Shown one piece after another: positions 31,597-39,456 of a stretch of DNA of 50,331 nt (position 1 is the stretch's first letter; the number at the start of each line of letters is the position of its first letter). This stretch comes from Collinsella tanakaei (GTDB lineage Bacteria; Actinomycetota; Coriobacteriia; Coriobacteriales; Coriobacteriaceae): NCBI RefSeq assembly GCF_030373545.1, contig NZ_JAUDCO010000010.1, positions 1 to 50,331 on the forward strand, in the 5' to 3' direction. The position numbers and the translations under genes were made by a program. Below the pieces are notes generated by a model. The model did no database searches, was not told the DNA's origin, and saw only the letters and a list, made by a program, of their open reading frames with translations.

Positions 31597-34233
31597 GTGA
31601 CAACGACTACGAACACCGCACCCACCACGGCATCCGCCAGCTCGTTTGCCGGCGGCACCGGCGAGCTCCAGACGGGCTCGCTCGGAGCCCTCGTCCCCTG
31701 CTGGTGGGAACCCGAAGATGGCAGCGAGCCCGAACCGTGGCTCACGCCCGACCAGGCATTCGAGCGCTTCTTCGAGTGGGCGGCCGACCAGGGCATCGAG
31801 CTGTGGCCGCACCAGGAGGAGGCCCTCATGGACCTCGCCGCCGGCGACCACGTGATCTTGGGCACGCCGACCGGCTCGGGCAAGTCGCTCGTCGCGCTCG
31901 GCATGCTGTACATGGCCATCGCTCAGGGCAAGCGCGCCTACTACACCGCGCCCATCAAGGCGCTCGTCTCCGAGAAGTTCTTCGACCTGGTCGAGGTGCT
32001 CGGCCGCGACAACGTCGGCATGATCACCGGCGACACGCACATCAACACGGCCGCACCCGTCATCTGTTGCACGGCCGAGATCCTCGCCAACCAGGCCCTG
32101 CGCGAAGGCGAGGATTCCGACGTCGGCAGCGTCGCGATGGACGAGTTCCACTACTTCGCCGATCCCGACCGCGGCTGGGCCTGGCAGGTTCCCCTGCTCA
32201 CCCTGCCGCACGCGCAGTTCATGCTCATGAGCGCCACGCTCGGCGACGTCACCCAGATCGCGGAGGCCCTGCGCGAGCGCACGGGCGCCGAGGTCGACGT
32301 CGTCGCCGACGCGTCGCGCCCGGTGCCGCTGTCCTACGAATACGTCGACACCGCGCTCGAGGGAACCGTCGAGCTCGCGCTGCGCCGCGGCGAGGCGCCG
32401 CTCTATATCGTCCACTTCTCGCAGGATGCGGCGCTTTCCACTGCGAGCTCGCTCGCGAACTTCGGCGTCGCGAGCAAAGAGCAGCGCGAGGCCATCAAGG
32501 AGGCCGCGAAGGGCACCCGCTTCACCACCGCCTTCGGCAAGATCTTGAAGCGCCTGCTCTCATGCGGCGTGGGCGTGCACCACGCGGGCATGCTGCCGCG
32601 CTACCGTCTGCTCGTCGAGAAGCTCGCCCAACAGGGCCTGCTGCCCGTCATCTGCGGCACCGATACGCTCGGCGTCGGCATCAACGTGCCCATCCACACC
32701 GTCGTGCTCACCGCGCTCACCAAGTTCGACGGCCACCGCATGCGCCGTCTGCGCGCCCGCGAGTTCCACCAGATCGCGGGGCGTGCCGGCCGCGCGGGCT
32801 TCGATACCGAGGGCTGCGTCATCGCCGAGGCGCCGGAGCACGAGATCGAGAACGCCAAGCTCGTCGCCAAGGCGGGCGACGACCCCAAGAAGCTGCGCAA
32901 GATCAAGCGGAAGAAGCCGCCCGAGGGCTTCGTGAGCTGGAACGAGGGCACCTTCACTAAGCTTATCGAGACGGCACCTGAGACCCTCAAGCCGCGCCTG
33001 CGCATCACGCACTCCATGGTGCTCGCCCAGGTGGAGCAGGGCGGGGACGCGCGGGCGCACGTGGAGGAGCTCATCGAGCGCTCCCTGCAGACGCCCGAGG
33101 AGAAACTCGCGCTGTCCGCACGTGCCGACGAGATCTTCGCCACGCTGATCGACACCGGCGTCGTGGTGCGCGACGAGCTCGAGGACGGTACGCCCGACTA
33201 CGCGCTCACCGTCGACCTGCCCGACGACTTCGCCTTGGACCAGCCGCTCTCGCCGTTTCTGCTCGCCGCCCTCGAGCTGCTCGACCCGGAGAGCGAGACC
33301 TACACCTTCGACCTCATCTCCATGGTTGAGGCCACGCTCGAGGACCCCAAGCAGGTCCTGCGCGCCCAAGAGCGCGCCGAGCGCGACCGCGCCATGGCCG
33401 AGATGAAGGCCGACGGCGTGGACTACGAGGAGCGCCTGGAGAAGATCGCGGACGTCACCTACCCCAAGCCGCTCGAGGACCTGCTCGACGCAGCCTTTGC
33501 CGAATACTGCACAAAGGTCCCCTGGGCTGCCGACTACGCACTGTCGCCCAAATCGGTCCTGCGCGACATGCTCGAGAGCGCCGCGGACTTCAAGGGCTAC
33601 ATCCAAAAGCTGGGCATCGCCCGCTCCGAAGGCATCCTGCTGCGCTATCTCGCCGAGGCCTTCCGCTCGCTCGACCGCACGGTGCCGCTCGAGAAGCGCA
33701 ACGAGCAGCTGTGCGACATCATCTCGTGGCTGGGCTTCCTCGTGCGGTCCGTCGACTCGAGCCTTGTGGACGAATGGGAGGCCGCGGGCGACCCGGCAGC
33801 GCTGGATGCCGCGCCGCCGTCTGCCGCCGACGCGGTGGTGGCCGACCGCCGCGGCTGCACCCTGCTCGTGCGCAACGCCCTGTTCCGCCGCGTGCGCTTG
33901 GCCGCCGAGGGCAAGACCGCGGAGCTCGGTGCGCTCGACGGCGACTGGGGCATGACCGAGATGCGCTGGGAGCGCGCGCTTGACGCCTACCATGAGCAGC
34001 ACGAGGAGATCTTGCTGGACGCCGACGCGCGCTCGGCGGCCTTCCTTGCGATCGACGAGAGCGACGAGCGGGCAGAGCACGTCTGGCACGTGCACCAGAT
34101 CTTCTCGGATGAGCAGGGCGATCGCGACTTCGGCATCATGGCCGACGTCGACCTGGACGCCACGGCCGACGAGGGCGAAGCGGTGTTCTGCAACTATCGC
34201 GTGGGCTTCATCGAGGACCTGCTGGATTCGTAG
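31597..34233 (+). CDS. Ski2-like DEAD/DEAH-box RNA helicase with DUF3516
   Basis: An 878-residue superfamily-2 helicase of the actinobacterial Ski2/HelY-like type. Motif I is TPTGSGKS (90-97), motif II DEFH, motif III MSATLGD, and motif VI HQIAGRAGRAG. A long helical C-terminal half (about 430-870) matches the DUF3516 layout. The first 45 residues are Thr/Ala-rich and probably disordered. I chose GTG at 31597 because AAGGAG lies about 12 bases before it; an in-frame GTG 33 bases upstream has no ribosome site. The likely role is RNA processing or turnover. It follows trmB by 62 bases and may be cotranscribed with it. Confidence 0.88.
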   Translation: MTTTTNTAPTTASASSFAGGTGELQTGSLGALVPCWWEPEDGSEPEPWLTPDQAFERFFEWAADQGIELWPHQEEALMDLAAGDHVILGTPTGSGKSLVALGMLYMAIAQGKRAYYTAPIKALVSEKFFDLVEVLGRDNVGMITGDTHINTAAPVICCTAEILANQALREGEDSDVGSVAMDEFHYFADPDRGWAWQVPLLTLPHAQFMLMSATLGDVTQIAEALRERTGAEVDVVADASRPVPLSYEYVDTALEGTVELALRRGEAPLYIVHFSQDAALSTASSLANFGVASKEQREAIKEAAKGTRFTTAFGKILKRLLSCGVGVHHAGMLPRYRLLVEKLAQQGLLPVICGTDTLGVGINVPIHTVVLTALTKFDGHRMRRLRAREFHQIAGRAGRAGFDTEGCVIAEAPEHEIENAKLVAKAGDDPKKLRKIKRKKPPEGFVSWNEGTFTKLIETAPETLKPRLRITHSMVLAQVEQGGDARAHVEELIERSLQTPEEKLALSARADEIFATLIDTGVVVRDELEDGTPDYALTVDLPDDFALDQPLSPFLLAALELLDPESETYTFDLISMVEATLEDPKQVLRAQERAERDRAMAEMKADGVDYEERLEKIADVTYPKPLEDLLDAAFAEYCTKVPWAADYALSPKSVLRDMLESAADFKGYIQKLGIARSEGILLRYLAEAFRSLDRTVPLEKRNEQLCDIISWLGFLVRSVDSSLVDEWEAAGDPAALDAAPPSAADAVVADRRGCTLLVRNALFRRVRLAAEGKTAELGALDGDWGMTEMRWERALDAYHEQHEEILLDADARSAAFLAIDESDERAEHVWHVHQIFSDEQGDRDFGIMADVDLDATADEGEAVFCNYRVGFIEDLLDS

Positions 34234-34268
34234 GCGACCGTCGTTCGCGCACTTGGCAGGTGCAGGAG

Positions 34269-34799
34269 CTATCCGACGAGCTTCGCGGTGTAGAGCGGCT
34301 TATAGGTCGCGCCCATCTGGTCGAGCGTGCTTTTGAACAGCGTGACGCGCGCGAGCTCACACGGCTCGGGAAACGCCAGCCCGTCGAGGCCCGTACGCGG
34401 GATGCGCACGCGCCGGGCAAGCGTGATGTGGGGCATAAACGGCTTGGCATCGAAGGCAAGGCCATGGTCGCGCAGACGGTCGCGCACGTGGGCGGCGGCA
34501 TCCATGAGATCAGGGGTTTGAGCGATCCCGAGCCACAGCGTCGCATCGCTCGCCCGGCCGAACTTGCCCAGCCCGGTCGCCGCGCACGATATCGGCCCGA
34601 GGTCCGCGCACGCTGCATCGAGCGCATCGATGGCGCTGCGCGCGTCGGCCTCGCCGATATCGCCTAGAAACGCGATGGTGACGTGGTAGTTTTCCGGCGG
34701 CATGAAGCGCCCGGGGACCACGGCGGACAGCCGACGGGCCAGCCGTGCGGTATCGTCGACGAACCGCTGCGGCAACTCGAACGCGATAAACGCCCTCAC
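34269..34799 (-). CDS. thpR: RNA 2',3'-cyclic phosphodiesterase (LigT/ThpR)
   Basis: A 176-residue 2H phosphoesterase with the two catalytic HxT motifs, HVTIAFLG (H39, T41) and HITLARR (H124, T126). The family opens RNA 2',3'-cyclic phosphates and was first known as 2'-5' RNA ligase. I chose GTG at 34799, preceded by AAGGAG. The length is normal. It is convergent with the Ski2-like helicase gene and lies 63 bases after the HTH gene on the same strand. Confidence 0.9.
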   Translation of the reverse strand: MRAFIAFELPQRFVDDTARLARRLSAVVPGRFMPPENYHVTIAFLGDIGEADARSAIDALDAACADLGPISCAATGLGKFGRASDATLWLGIAQTPDLMDAAAHVRDRLRDHGLAFDAKPFMPHITLARRVRIPRTGLDGLAFPEPCELARVTLFKSTLDQMGATYKPLYTAKLVG

Positions 34800-34862
34800 C
34801 GTTCCGTATCTCCTTGTCTTGCTTGGGCGGATGGGACGCACCCCCGCCGTGGCGGCGCCGCG

Positions 34863-35192
34863 CTACAGCGATGCGGCGCCCAGCTCCGTCGAGCCCTTCT
34901 TGCGAAACGCCAGCACGTCGGCGAGCTTGACGCTCCGATGATGGTTGAGACCGAGCCGGATGCCGGGGAGTTCGCCCCGGTCGAGCATGCGCGTGACGGT
35001 ACGGCGCGAGACCCCCAAGATCTCCGCCGCCTGACCGGTCGTGATCACCGTCTCGCCAGACGCGTCGGCAGCCGGCGCGATATCGTATCCGAGACTCGCG
35101 GACAATGCGATGATGAGCTCGTATTCTTTGCGGCTGAGCTCATGACGGACGCCCTCGGGATCGATCAGGGCGGGTCCTAGGTTCTCGGGCAT
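34863..35192 (-). CDS. Excisionase/MerR-type helix-turn-helix protein
   Basis: A 109-residue DNA-binding protein. The C-terminal half carries a winged HTH of the excisionase (Xis/MerR-like) type: VITTGQAAEILGVSRRTVTRM, then LDRGELPGIRLG and RSVKLADVLAF. The N-terminal half (residues 1-48) is helical. In other genomes such proteins are often antitoxins next to a PIN toxin; no toxin gene is adjacent here, and the next gene is thpR. ATG at 35192 follows GAGGAGGAG. The target is unknown; autoregulation is likely for this kind of protein. Confidence 0.8.
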   Translation of the reverse strand: MPENLGPALIDPEGVRHELSRKEYELIIALSASLGYDIAPAADASGETVITTGQAAEILGVSRRTVTRMLDRGELPGIRLGLNHHRSVKLADVLAFRKKGSTELGAASL

Positions 35193-35355
35193 GGCTCCTC
35201 CTCGCTCACAGTGCTACAGCGAAATTGTATGCCGCAATAATCCACCCGTTCGGTGAACATCTGCCAACGGGGCAAAGCAGCCTTGTGAACGCGCGGGCGC
35301 TCGCGTGCCGCATCGCACGAGGGCGCCCGTTTATGTCGCCATGCTCGGCAGCGGG

Positions 35356-36285
35356 CTATTCCATATCGAGCGGCATCTTGTGCGAGGGCGCCGGGAAGGC
35401 ACGGCTGATGAGGGCGAGGTCCTCGTCGGTCAGCTCGATCCGATCGGCGGCGGCGTTCTCGAGCGTATGCTCGGGGCGCGAGGAGCGCGGGATGGCGATG
35501 GTGTCGCCGCCGCGGATGTCCCACGCGAGCGCCACCTGGGCGACCGTCGCGTTATGGCGGCGCGCCACCTCGGCGAGCTCGGGCGAGTCGAACAGGCGAC
35601 CGCGCAGCGTGCCGGCCTGCGCGAGCGGGCAGTACGCCATGAGTGCGACGCCGTGGTCGCGCATCCAGGGCAGCAGGTCGTACTCGATCCCGCGGGACGC
35701 AGGATGGTAGAGCACCTGGTTGACCTGGCAGTTACTGCCGCCCGGCACGCGCCAGAGCTCCTCCATGTCATCGGTGTCAAAGTTGGAGACGCCCCACGCG
35801 CGAATCTTGCCCTCGGCGACGAGCTCCTCCATGCAGGCGACCGTCTCGGCAAACGGAACCGGTCCGACCCAGTGCAGAAGATACAGATCGAGGTAGTCCA
35901 CGCCCAGGTTATCGAGGGTGTTGTCGCAGCTCTCGAAGATATCGGGGCGCCCGGCGTTGCTCGGCAGCACCTTGGAGACGATGAAGAGGTCCTCGCGGTC
36001 GAGAGTCGCGGCGCGGGAGCCGTCCTCCTCGCGCAGCGGGCCGCCTGCCACCGAGGTGCCATCCAACGCATCGCAGATCAGGCGCTCGCTGCGCCCGTTG
36101 CCGTACATCTCTGCCGTGTCGATGAGCGTCATGCCCGCGCGCACGCCGGCGCGCAGTGCCTGCGCCTCGCGGTCATGGGTGGCGCGGCTATCGCCCAGAT
36201 ACCACGTGCCCTGCCCGAGCGCCGGGACCCGATCGCCATTTGCCAGAGTGACGGTATGGCGCTGCGTGGTAACGAAATCGGACAT
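35356..36285 (-). CDS. Aldo/keto reductase
   Basis: A 309-residue NADPH-dependent aldo/keto reductase. The catalytic tetrad is visible: D56 and Y61 in LIDTAEMYGNG, K105 in FIVSKVLP and H138 in LYLLHWVG. GVSNFD and a C-terminal IPRSSRPEH cofactor-binding segment (usual IPKS/G.sr.eh) complete the pattern. The substrate is not predictable. I chose ATG at 36285, preceded by GAGGAG, over an upstream ATG without a ribosome site. It is monocistronic. A GC-rich imperfect hairpin at 35287-35334 lies just beyond its stop but has no T-tract on this strand. Confidence 0.9.
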   Translation of the reverse strand: MSDFVTTQRHTVTLANGDRVPALGQGTWYLGDSRATHDREAQALRAGVRAGMTLIDTAEMYGNGRSERLICDALDGTSVAGGPLREEDGSRAATLDREDLFIVSKVLPSNAGRPDIFESCDNTLDNLGVDYLDLYLLHWVGPVPFAETVACMEELVAEGKIRAWGVSNFDTDDMEELWRVPGGSNCQVNQVLYHPASRGIEYDLLPWMRDHGVALMAYCPLAQAGTLRGRLFDSPELAEVARRHNATVAQVALAWDIRGGDTIAIPRSSRPEHTLENAAADRIELTDEDLALISRAFPAPSHKMPLDME

Positions 36286-36401
36286 GGTGGCACTCCTCAT
36301 CTATCTGCTCAGCCAGCTGAATGCATGGCCCCAACGTACCACGGAACGACAGGCGGTACCATGGTTTGCAGGACAGGAGTACGCGCGGACGAACGCTCAG
36401 C

Positions 36402-37274
36402 CTACACGAGATAGGCCGTAAGCGCCGCGAGTTCGCGCTCGGCGTCGGCGCGGCCGATACGGTACGCATGCTCGAGAATCTCGGGGTCGCGCACGATCAT
36501 GGGCATCTGCACTGACTCGCTCGGGCGGACGACGAAGACCTTCCCCGCACGTTCGAGCTCAGCGAGTTCCTCCTCGCACCTGTTATAGCGAACATGTCGG
36601 TCAGCGAGCAGCTCGACGAGTTTGGGGTAACGGCGAAGCCACACGCGCAGCAGCGGCATGAGGCTGTTGGGCTCCTTCACGAAGCCGGCCGGTTGCGTGA
36701 GCACCACGACGGTGCGGTCGTAGCCCTGGTCGAGCATCCAGCGGACCGGAATGGAATCGGCCACGCCGCCGTCGAGCAGGCGCCTGCCGCCGAGTTCCAC
36801 GGGATGCGACACCATGGGGATGGAGGCGGAAGCGCGGATCCACTCGATATCGCCCTCGTCGCCCGGGCCGAGGTCGTGGTAGACCGCCTCGCCGGTGTCG
36901 ATATCGGTGGCGACCACCGTGAAGCGCATGGGGTTGGCGGCGAAGGTCGCGCTGTCGAACACATCGAGCTTCCAGGGCAGCTCGCCGTAGGCAAAGTCGC
37001 GGCTGAACAGGTCGCCCTTGAAGATCCAGTTGCGCAGGCTGCAGTAACGCGGGTCGGCGCAGTACTTCTTGTTGTAGCGCAGGGTGCGTCCGATCTGCAG
37101 GGACTTGAAGTTGCAGCCGAATGTGGCGCCCGCCGACACACCCACGGTCGCATCGGCCGTGATGCCGTGCTCCATCCACACGTCGAGCACGCCCGCCGTG
37201 TACATGCCGCGAAAGCCGCCGCCCTCGAGCACCACGCCGACGGTCGGCGCCTCGCCTGCCTTCAGGTACCCCAT
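36402..37274 (-). CDS. Patatin-like phospholipase (RssA/YjjU-like)
   Basis: A 290-residue patatin-fold hydrolase. The oxyanion loop is GGGFRG (18-23), the nucleophile S47 in GVSAGA, and the catalytic aspartate in LLDGGVADSIP. The tail reads ...VFVVRPSESVQMP, typical of the YjjU/RssA-like branch. It probably hydrolyses acyl lipids; no signal peptide is present. ATG at 37274 follows GGAAAGG. The 280 bases upstream hold two palindromic repeat elements. It is divergent from the small membrane protein gene. Confidence 0.87.
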   Translation of the reverse strand: MGYLKAGEAPTVGVVLEGGGFRGMYTAGVLDVWMEHGITADATVGVSAGATFGCNFKSLQIGRTLRYNKKYCADPRYCSLRNWIFKGDLFSRDFAYGELPWKLDVFDSATFAANPMRFTVVATDIDTGEAVYHDLGPGDEGDIEWIRASASIPMVSHPVELGGRRLLDGGVADSIPVRWMLDQGYDRTVVVLTQPAGFVKEPNSLMPLLRVWLRRYPKLVELLADRHVRYNRCEEELAELERAGKVFVVRPSESVQMPMIVRDPEILEHAYRIGRADAERELAALTAYLV

Positions 37275-37351
37275 CTGCCCGTCCTTTCCGATGTCACGAG
37301 GGACAGTATAGCCCTGCGACAGGCCGGAAGCGCAAAAGGGTGGCCGGAGGC

Positions 37352-37411
37352 GACAGGATGGTGCCAGGGACAAACCTGTCGCGACAAGTTTGTACCCGGC
37401 ACCATCTTGTC
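37352..37411. repeat. 60-bp imperfect palindrome (REP-like)
   Basis: Two 29-base arms (37352-37380 and 37383-37411) match in inverse orientation at 25 of 29 positions around a 2-base centre. Half-copies recur at 37824-37852 (GACAAGTTCGAACACGG ... ATCTTGTC) and near 37944-37965 (GGCGCCATCTTGTCGC). Confidence 0.6.
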
Positions 37412-37417
37412 GGCCGG

Positions 37418-37452
37418 ATGGGTTGGAACGAACACGTCCCCAACCAACCCAT
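37418..37452. repeat. 35-bp REP-like palindrome, copy 1
   Basis: ATGGGTTGG and CCAACCCAT bound the core GAACACGTCCCC. It is one of seven copies in the window and lies directly beside the 60-bp palindrome. Confidence 0.75.
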
Positions 37453-37554
37453 CTTGTCGCATTTGGCTATATATTCGCGCGAAGGCGGGCGCGTATGATG
37501 GGCTGTATCGCCGGAGCTTCCCGGCGACATCCACTCGGTTTGCCGGAGGTTCCC

Positions 37555-37815
37555 ATGCCCTTGGAATATGCATCGATCGCGCTCGGCGCTGTCGCCATCT
37601 TGCTTGGCTTCAGCCCAATCATCCCCACGCAGGTGCTGGGAGTCATACTGGGCATCGCGGGCATCGTCGCCTCCCGCCGCGCCCGCAAGGCGGACTACCG
37701 CAAGGACCTGCCCGCGACCGTCGGCTTCGTCTGCTCGATCGCGGGCATCGTGGTGAGCGCCGTCACCCCGCTGTTCGCCCTCATCATCGCCGTCGCGCAG
37801 GGCGCCATCGGCTAA
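37555..37815 (+). CDS. Small membrane protein (DUF4190-like)
   Basis: An 86-residue protein with two hydrophobic helical hairpins: LGAVAILLGF...VLGVILGIAGIVAS (about 9-40), and VGFVCSIAGIVVS...LFALIIAVAQ (about 55-83). They are separated by a basic loop, RRARKADYRK. The pattern is that of DUF4190-type membrane proteins of unknown function. ATG at 37555 follows GGAGG. REP-like repeats lie on both sides. Confidence 0.75.
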   Translation: MPLEYASIALGAVAILLGFSPIIPTQVLGVILGIAGIVASRRARKADYRKDLPATVGFVCSIAGIVVSAVTPLFALIIAVAQGAIG

Positions 37816-37864
37816 CCCGGACGACAAGTTCGAACACGGCCCCATCTTGTCGCCAACGAACCGA

Positions 37865-37943
37865 ATGGGTTGAAAGGAACACGCCCCCAGCGAACCCTTG
37901 TCGACCCAATGGGTTGGAAGGAACACGTCCCCAACGAACCCAT
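37865..37943. repeat. 35-bp REP-like palindrome, copies 2 and 3 in tandem
   Basis: A degenerate copy starts at 37865 (ATGGGTTGAAAGGAACACG) and a well-kept copy spans 37909-37943, both in the same orientation as copy 1, separated by CTTGTCG-type sequence of the other palindrome family. Confidence 0.7.
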
Positions 37944-37963
37944 GCCTGGCGCCATCTTGTCGC

Positions 37964-38749
37964 TTAGCGCGGCGGGACGATGCAGTCGTAGCGGACCGCT
38001 TTGCCGCCGATCGTGTGGCTCGGCTTGACGCCGGCAAGCTGCGGACCCTTTACCGGCCGCTTGACGACGATCTTCCTCGGATGCACGGCGCGAGCGGCCT
38101 CGAGCAGAAGCTCCGGATCCGCACAGGGCCGCTCTAGGTGATGCAGGAGCTGGAACTTCTTCTTGACGGCGGCGCTTTTGGTCCGCTCGGGAAACATCGG
38201 ATCGAGATAGACGACGTCGGGATTCTCCCCCGCCCGTGCCATGCGACGCAGGCCCTCGATGCTGTCGCCCTCCACCAGCCACATACGACAGGCGATGCCG
38301 GCAAGATCCGGGTCGTCCTCAGCACGGCGCAGCGCATCGGCGAGCAGCGCCGCGATCACGCGGTCGCGCTCGAACAGCGTCACGGTAAAACCCGCCGCCG
38401 CCAGCAAAAGCGCATCGGCACCCAAGCCCGCCGTGGCATCCACCGCCGTCGGCGCGTCGACACCCTTGACCTTGGCCGCACGCACCAGCAGCTCGCGGGA
38501 GAGGTTCGCGGGCTTCAAGCGCGGCAGCATGTCGCGCAGATCGGCGCGCAGTACCATGGACCCGTCGGTGAGAGTCAGCCCGTCGCCGCCCAGCACCAGG
38601 CGCAGCGGATACGCGGACGGATCACCACCCTCGTCCAGCAGCGACACCCCGAGATGTTCGGCGAGTCGCACCGCCGCTCCCCCGTCGGCATCGGCACGCA
38701 CGACGACCGCGAGCTTGTCGCGAAGCGCGTCTTCCGTCCTGTCGTCCAT
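37964..38749 (-). CDS. rsmJ: 16S rRNA (guanine1516-N2)-methyltransferase-like protein
   Basis: A 261-residue class I methyltransferase of the RsmJ family. The SAM motif VDATAGLGADALLLAAAG, the following FERDRVIAALLADALRRA, and the catalytic-region YLDPMFPERTKSAAVKKKF all match the RsmJ pattern. It methylates G1516 of 16S rRNA in E. coli. ATG at 38749 follows GGGAGG. It is convergent with the DUF4190-like gene, with REP-like repeats in the 148 bases between. Confidence 0.87.
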   Translation of the reverse strand: MDDRTEDALRDKLAVVVRADADGGAAVRLAEHLGVSLLDEGGDPSAYPLRLVLGGDGLTLTDGSMVLRADLRDMLPRLKPANLSRELLVRAAKVKGVDAPTAVDATAGLGADALLLAAAGFTVTLFERDRVIAALLADALRRAEDDPDLAGIACRMWLVEGDSIEGLRRMARAGENPDVVYLDPMFPERTKSAAVKKKFQLLHHLERPCADPELLLEAARAVHPRKIVVKRPVKGPQLAGVKPSHTIGGKAVRYDCIVPPR

Positions 38750-39023
38750 CGATGCCTCCCGTTCGGTCCTCCACTCCGCAACCATGCGGCCTTCCAGCAA
38801 GCATACGACGTGTTCCGCCGCCAACGGCGCACCGCTTCCATTTTCCACCCCGTCTCCGAGTGAACACTCGTTGGAGTTCGACCGGCCGCACGCTCCTCGC
38901 CTATCGCACTACGGCACAATGGAAGCATCGGGCCGGCGCCCGAGCGCACACGATCGCGTCAACGCGAGCCGCCCGCCACGAAGCCATCCCGCCCGCCGCA
39001 CATCATGGACACGAGGAGCAGCT

Positions 39024-39317
39024 ATGTCGAGCAGGAAGCCATCGGCCAAGGCCAAGCAGATCGCCGCCTTCAAGGCGCAATCCGGCGGGCTCGACGACCT
39101 GTTTACGCGTGAGGAACAGCACCGCGAGGACCTCGCCGCCAAACGCGGCGAGGCCCTCTACCACAAAGCGTGTGCATCCAAGAACCGCTACACGACCCGC
39201 GCCGAGGCAGAGGAGACGATCCGCCTGTGCGAGGCGCACGGCACGCGCGGCCTGCACTGCTACAAGTGCGACTACTGCGGCGGCTGGCACCTGACGTCCA
39301 AGCCGCAGCGGCGATAA
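39024..39317 (+). CDS. Small basic protein with CxxC motif
   Basis: A 97-residue protein of unknown function. The N-terminal half is Lys/Ala-rich and helical. The C-terminal half has HKACASKNRY, then CEAHGTRGLHCYKCDYCGGWHLTSKP, with cysteines and histidines spaced like a zinc finger. Nucleic-acid binding is plausible but inferred. The ATG follows GAGGAG. A perfect 12-bp GC-rich hairpin (39323-39359) ends the gene. Confidence 0.75.
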   Translation: MSSRKPSAKAKQIAAFKAQSGGLDDLFTREEQHREDLAAKRGEALYHKACASKNRYTTRAEAEETIRLCEAHGTRGLHCYKCDYCGGWHLTSKPQRR

Positions 39318-39322
39318 CGCGA

Positions 39323-39359
39323 ACGCCGGGGCGGACCGCAGCGCGCCCCGCCCCGGCGT
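39323..39359. terminator. GC-rich hairpin between convergent genes
   Basis: ACGCCGGGGCGG (39323-39334) pairs perfectly with its inverse at 39348-39359. No T-tract follows on the plus strand. Its position between convergent genes suggests transcription termination. Confidence 0.5.
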
Positions 39360-39456
39360 CCTACCGACATCGACAACCCTGCTCGCCGACGACCGGTCCT
39401 CTCACCGTCGATGCCGGCTTCCCTGCCGCCGGCATCGGCTCATCCGCCTTGCGGCA

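Noticed and set aside
34863-35192. HTH protein considered as the antitoxin of a toxin-antitoxin pair
   Set aside because: No PIN, RelE or other toxin-like gene is adjacent; the neighbours are thpR and an aldo/keto reductase.
35287-35334. GC-rich imperfect hairpin after the aldo/keto reductase gene
   Set aside because: It has bulges and no T-tract on the gene's strand, so I cannot distinguish it from chance pairing in GC-rich DNA.
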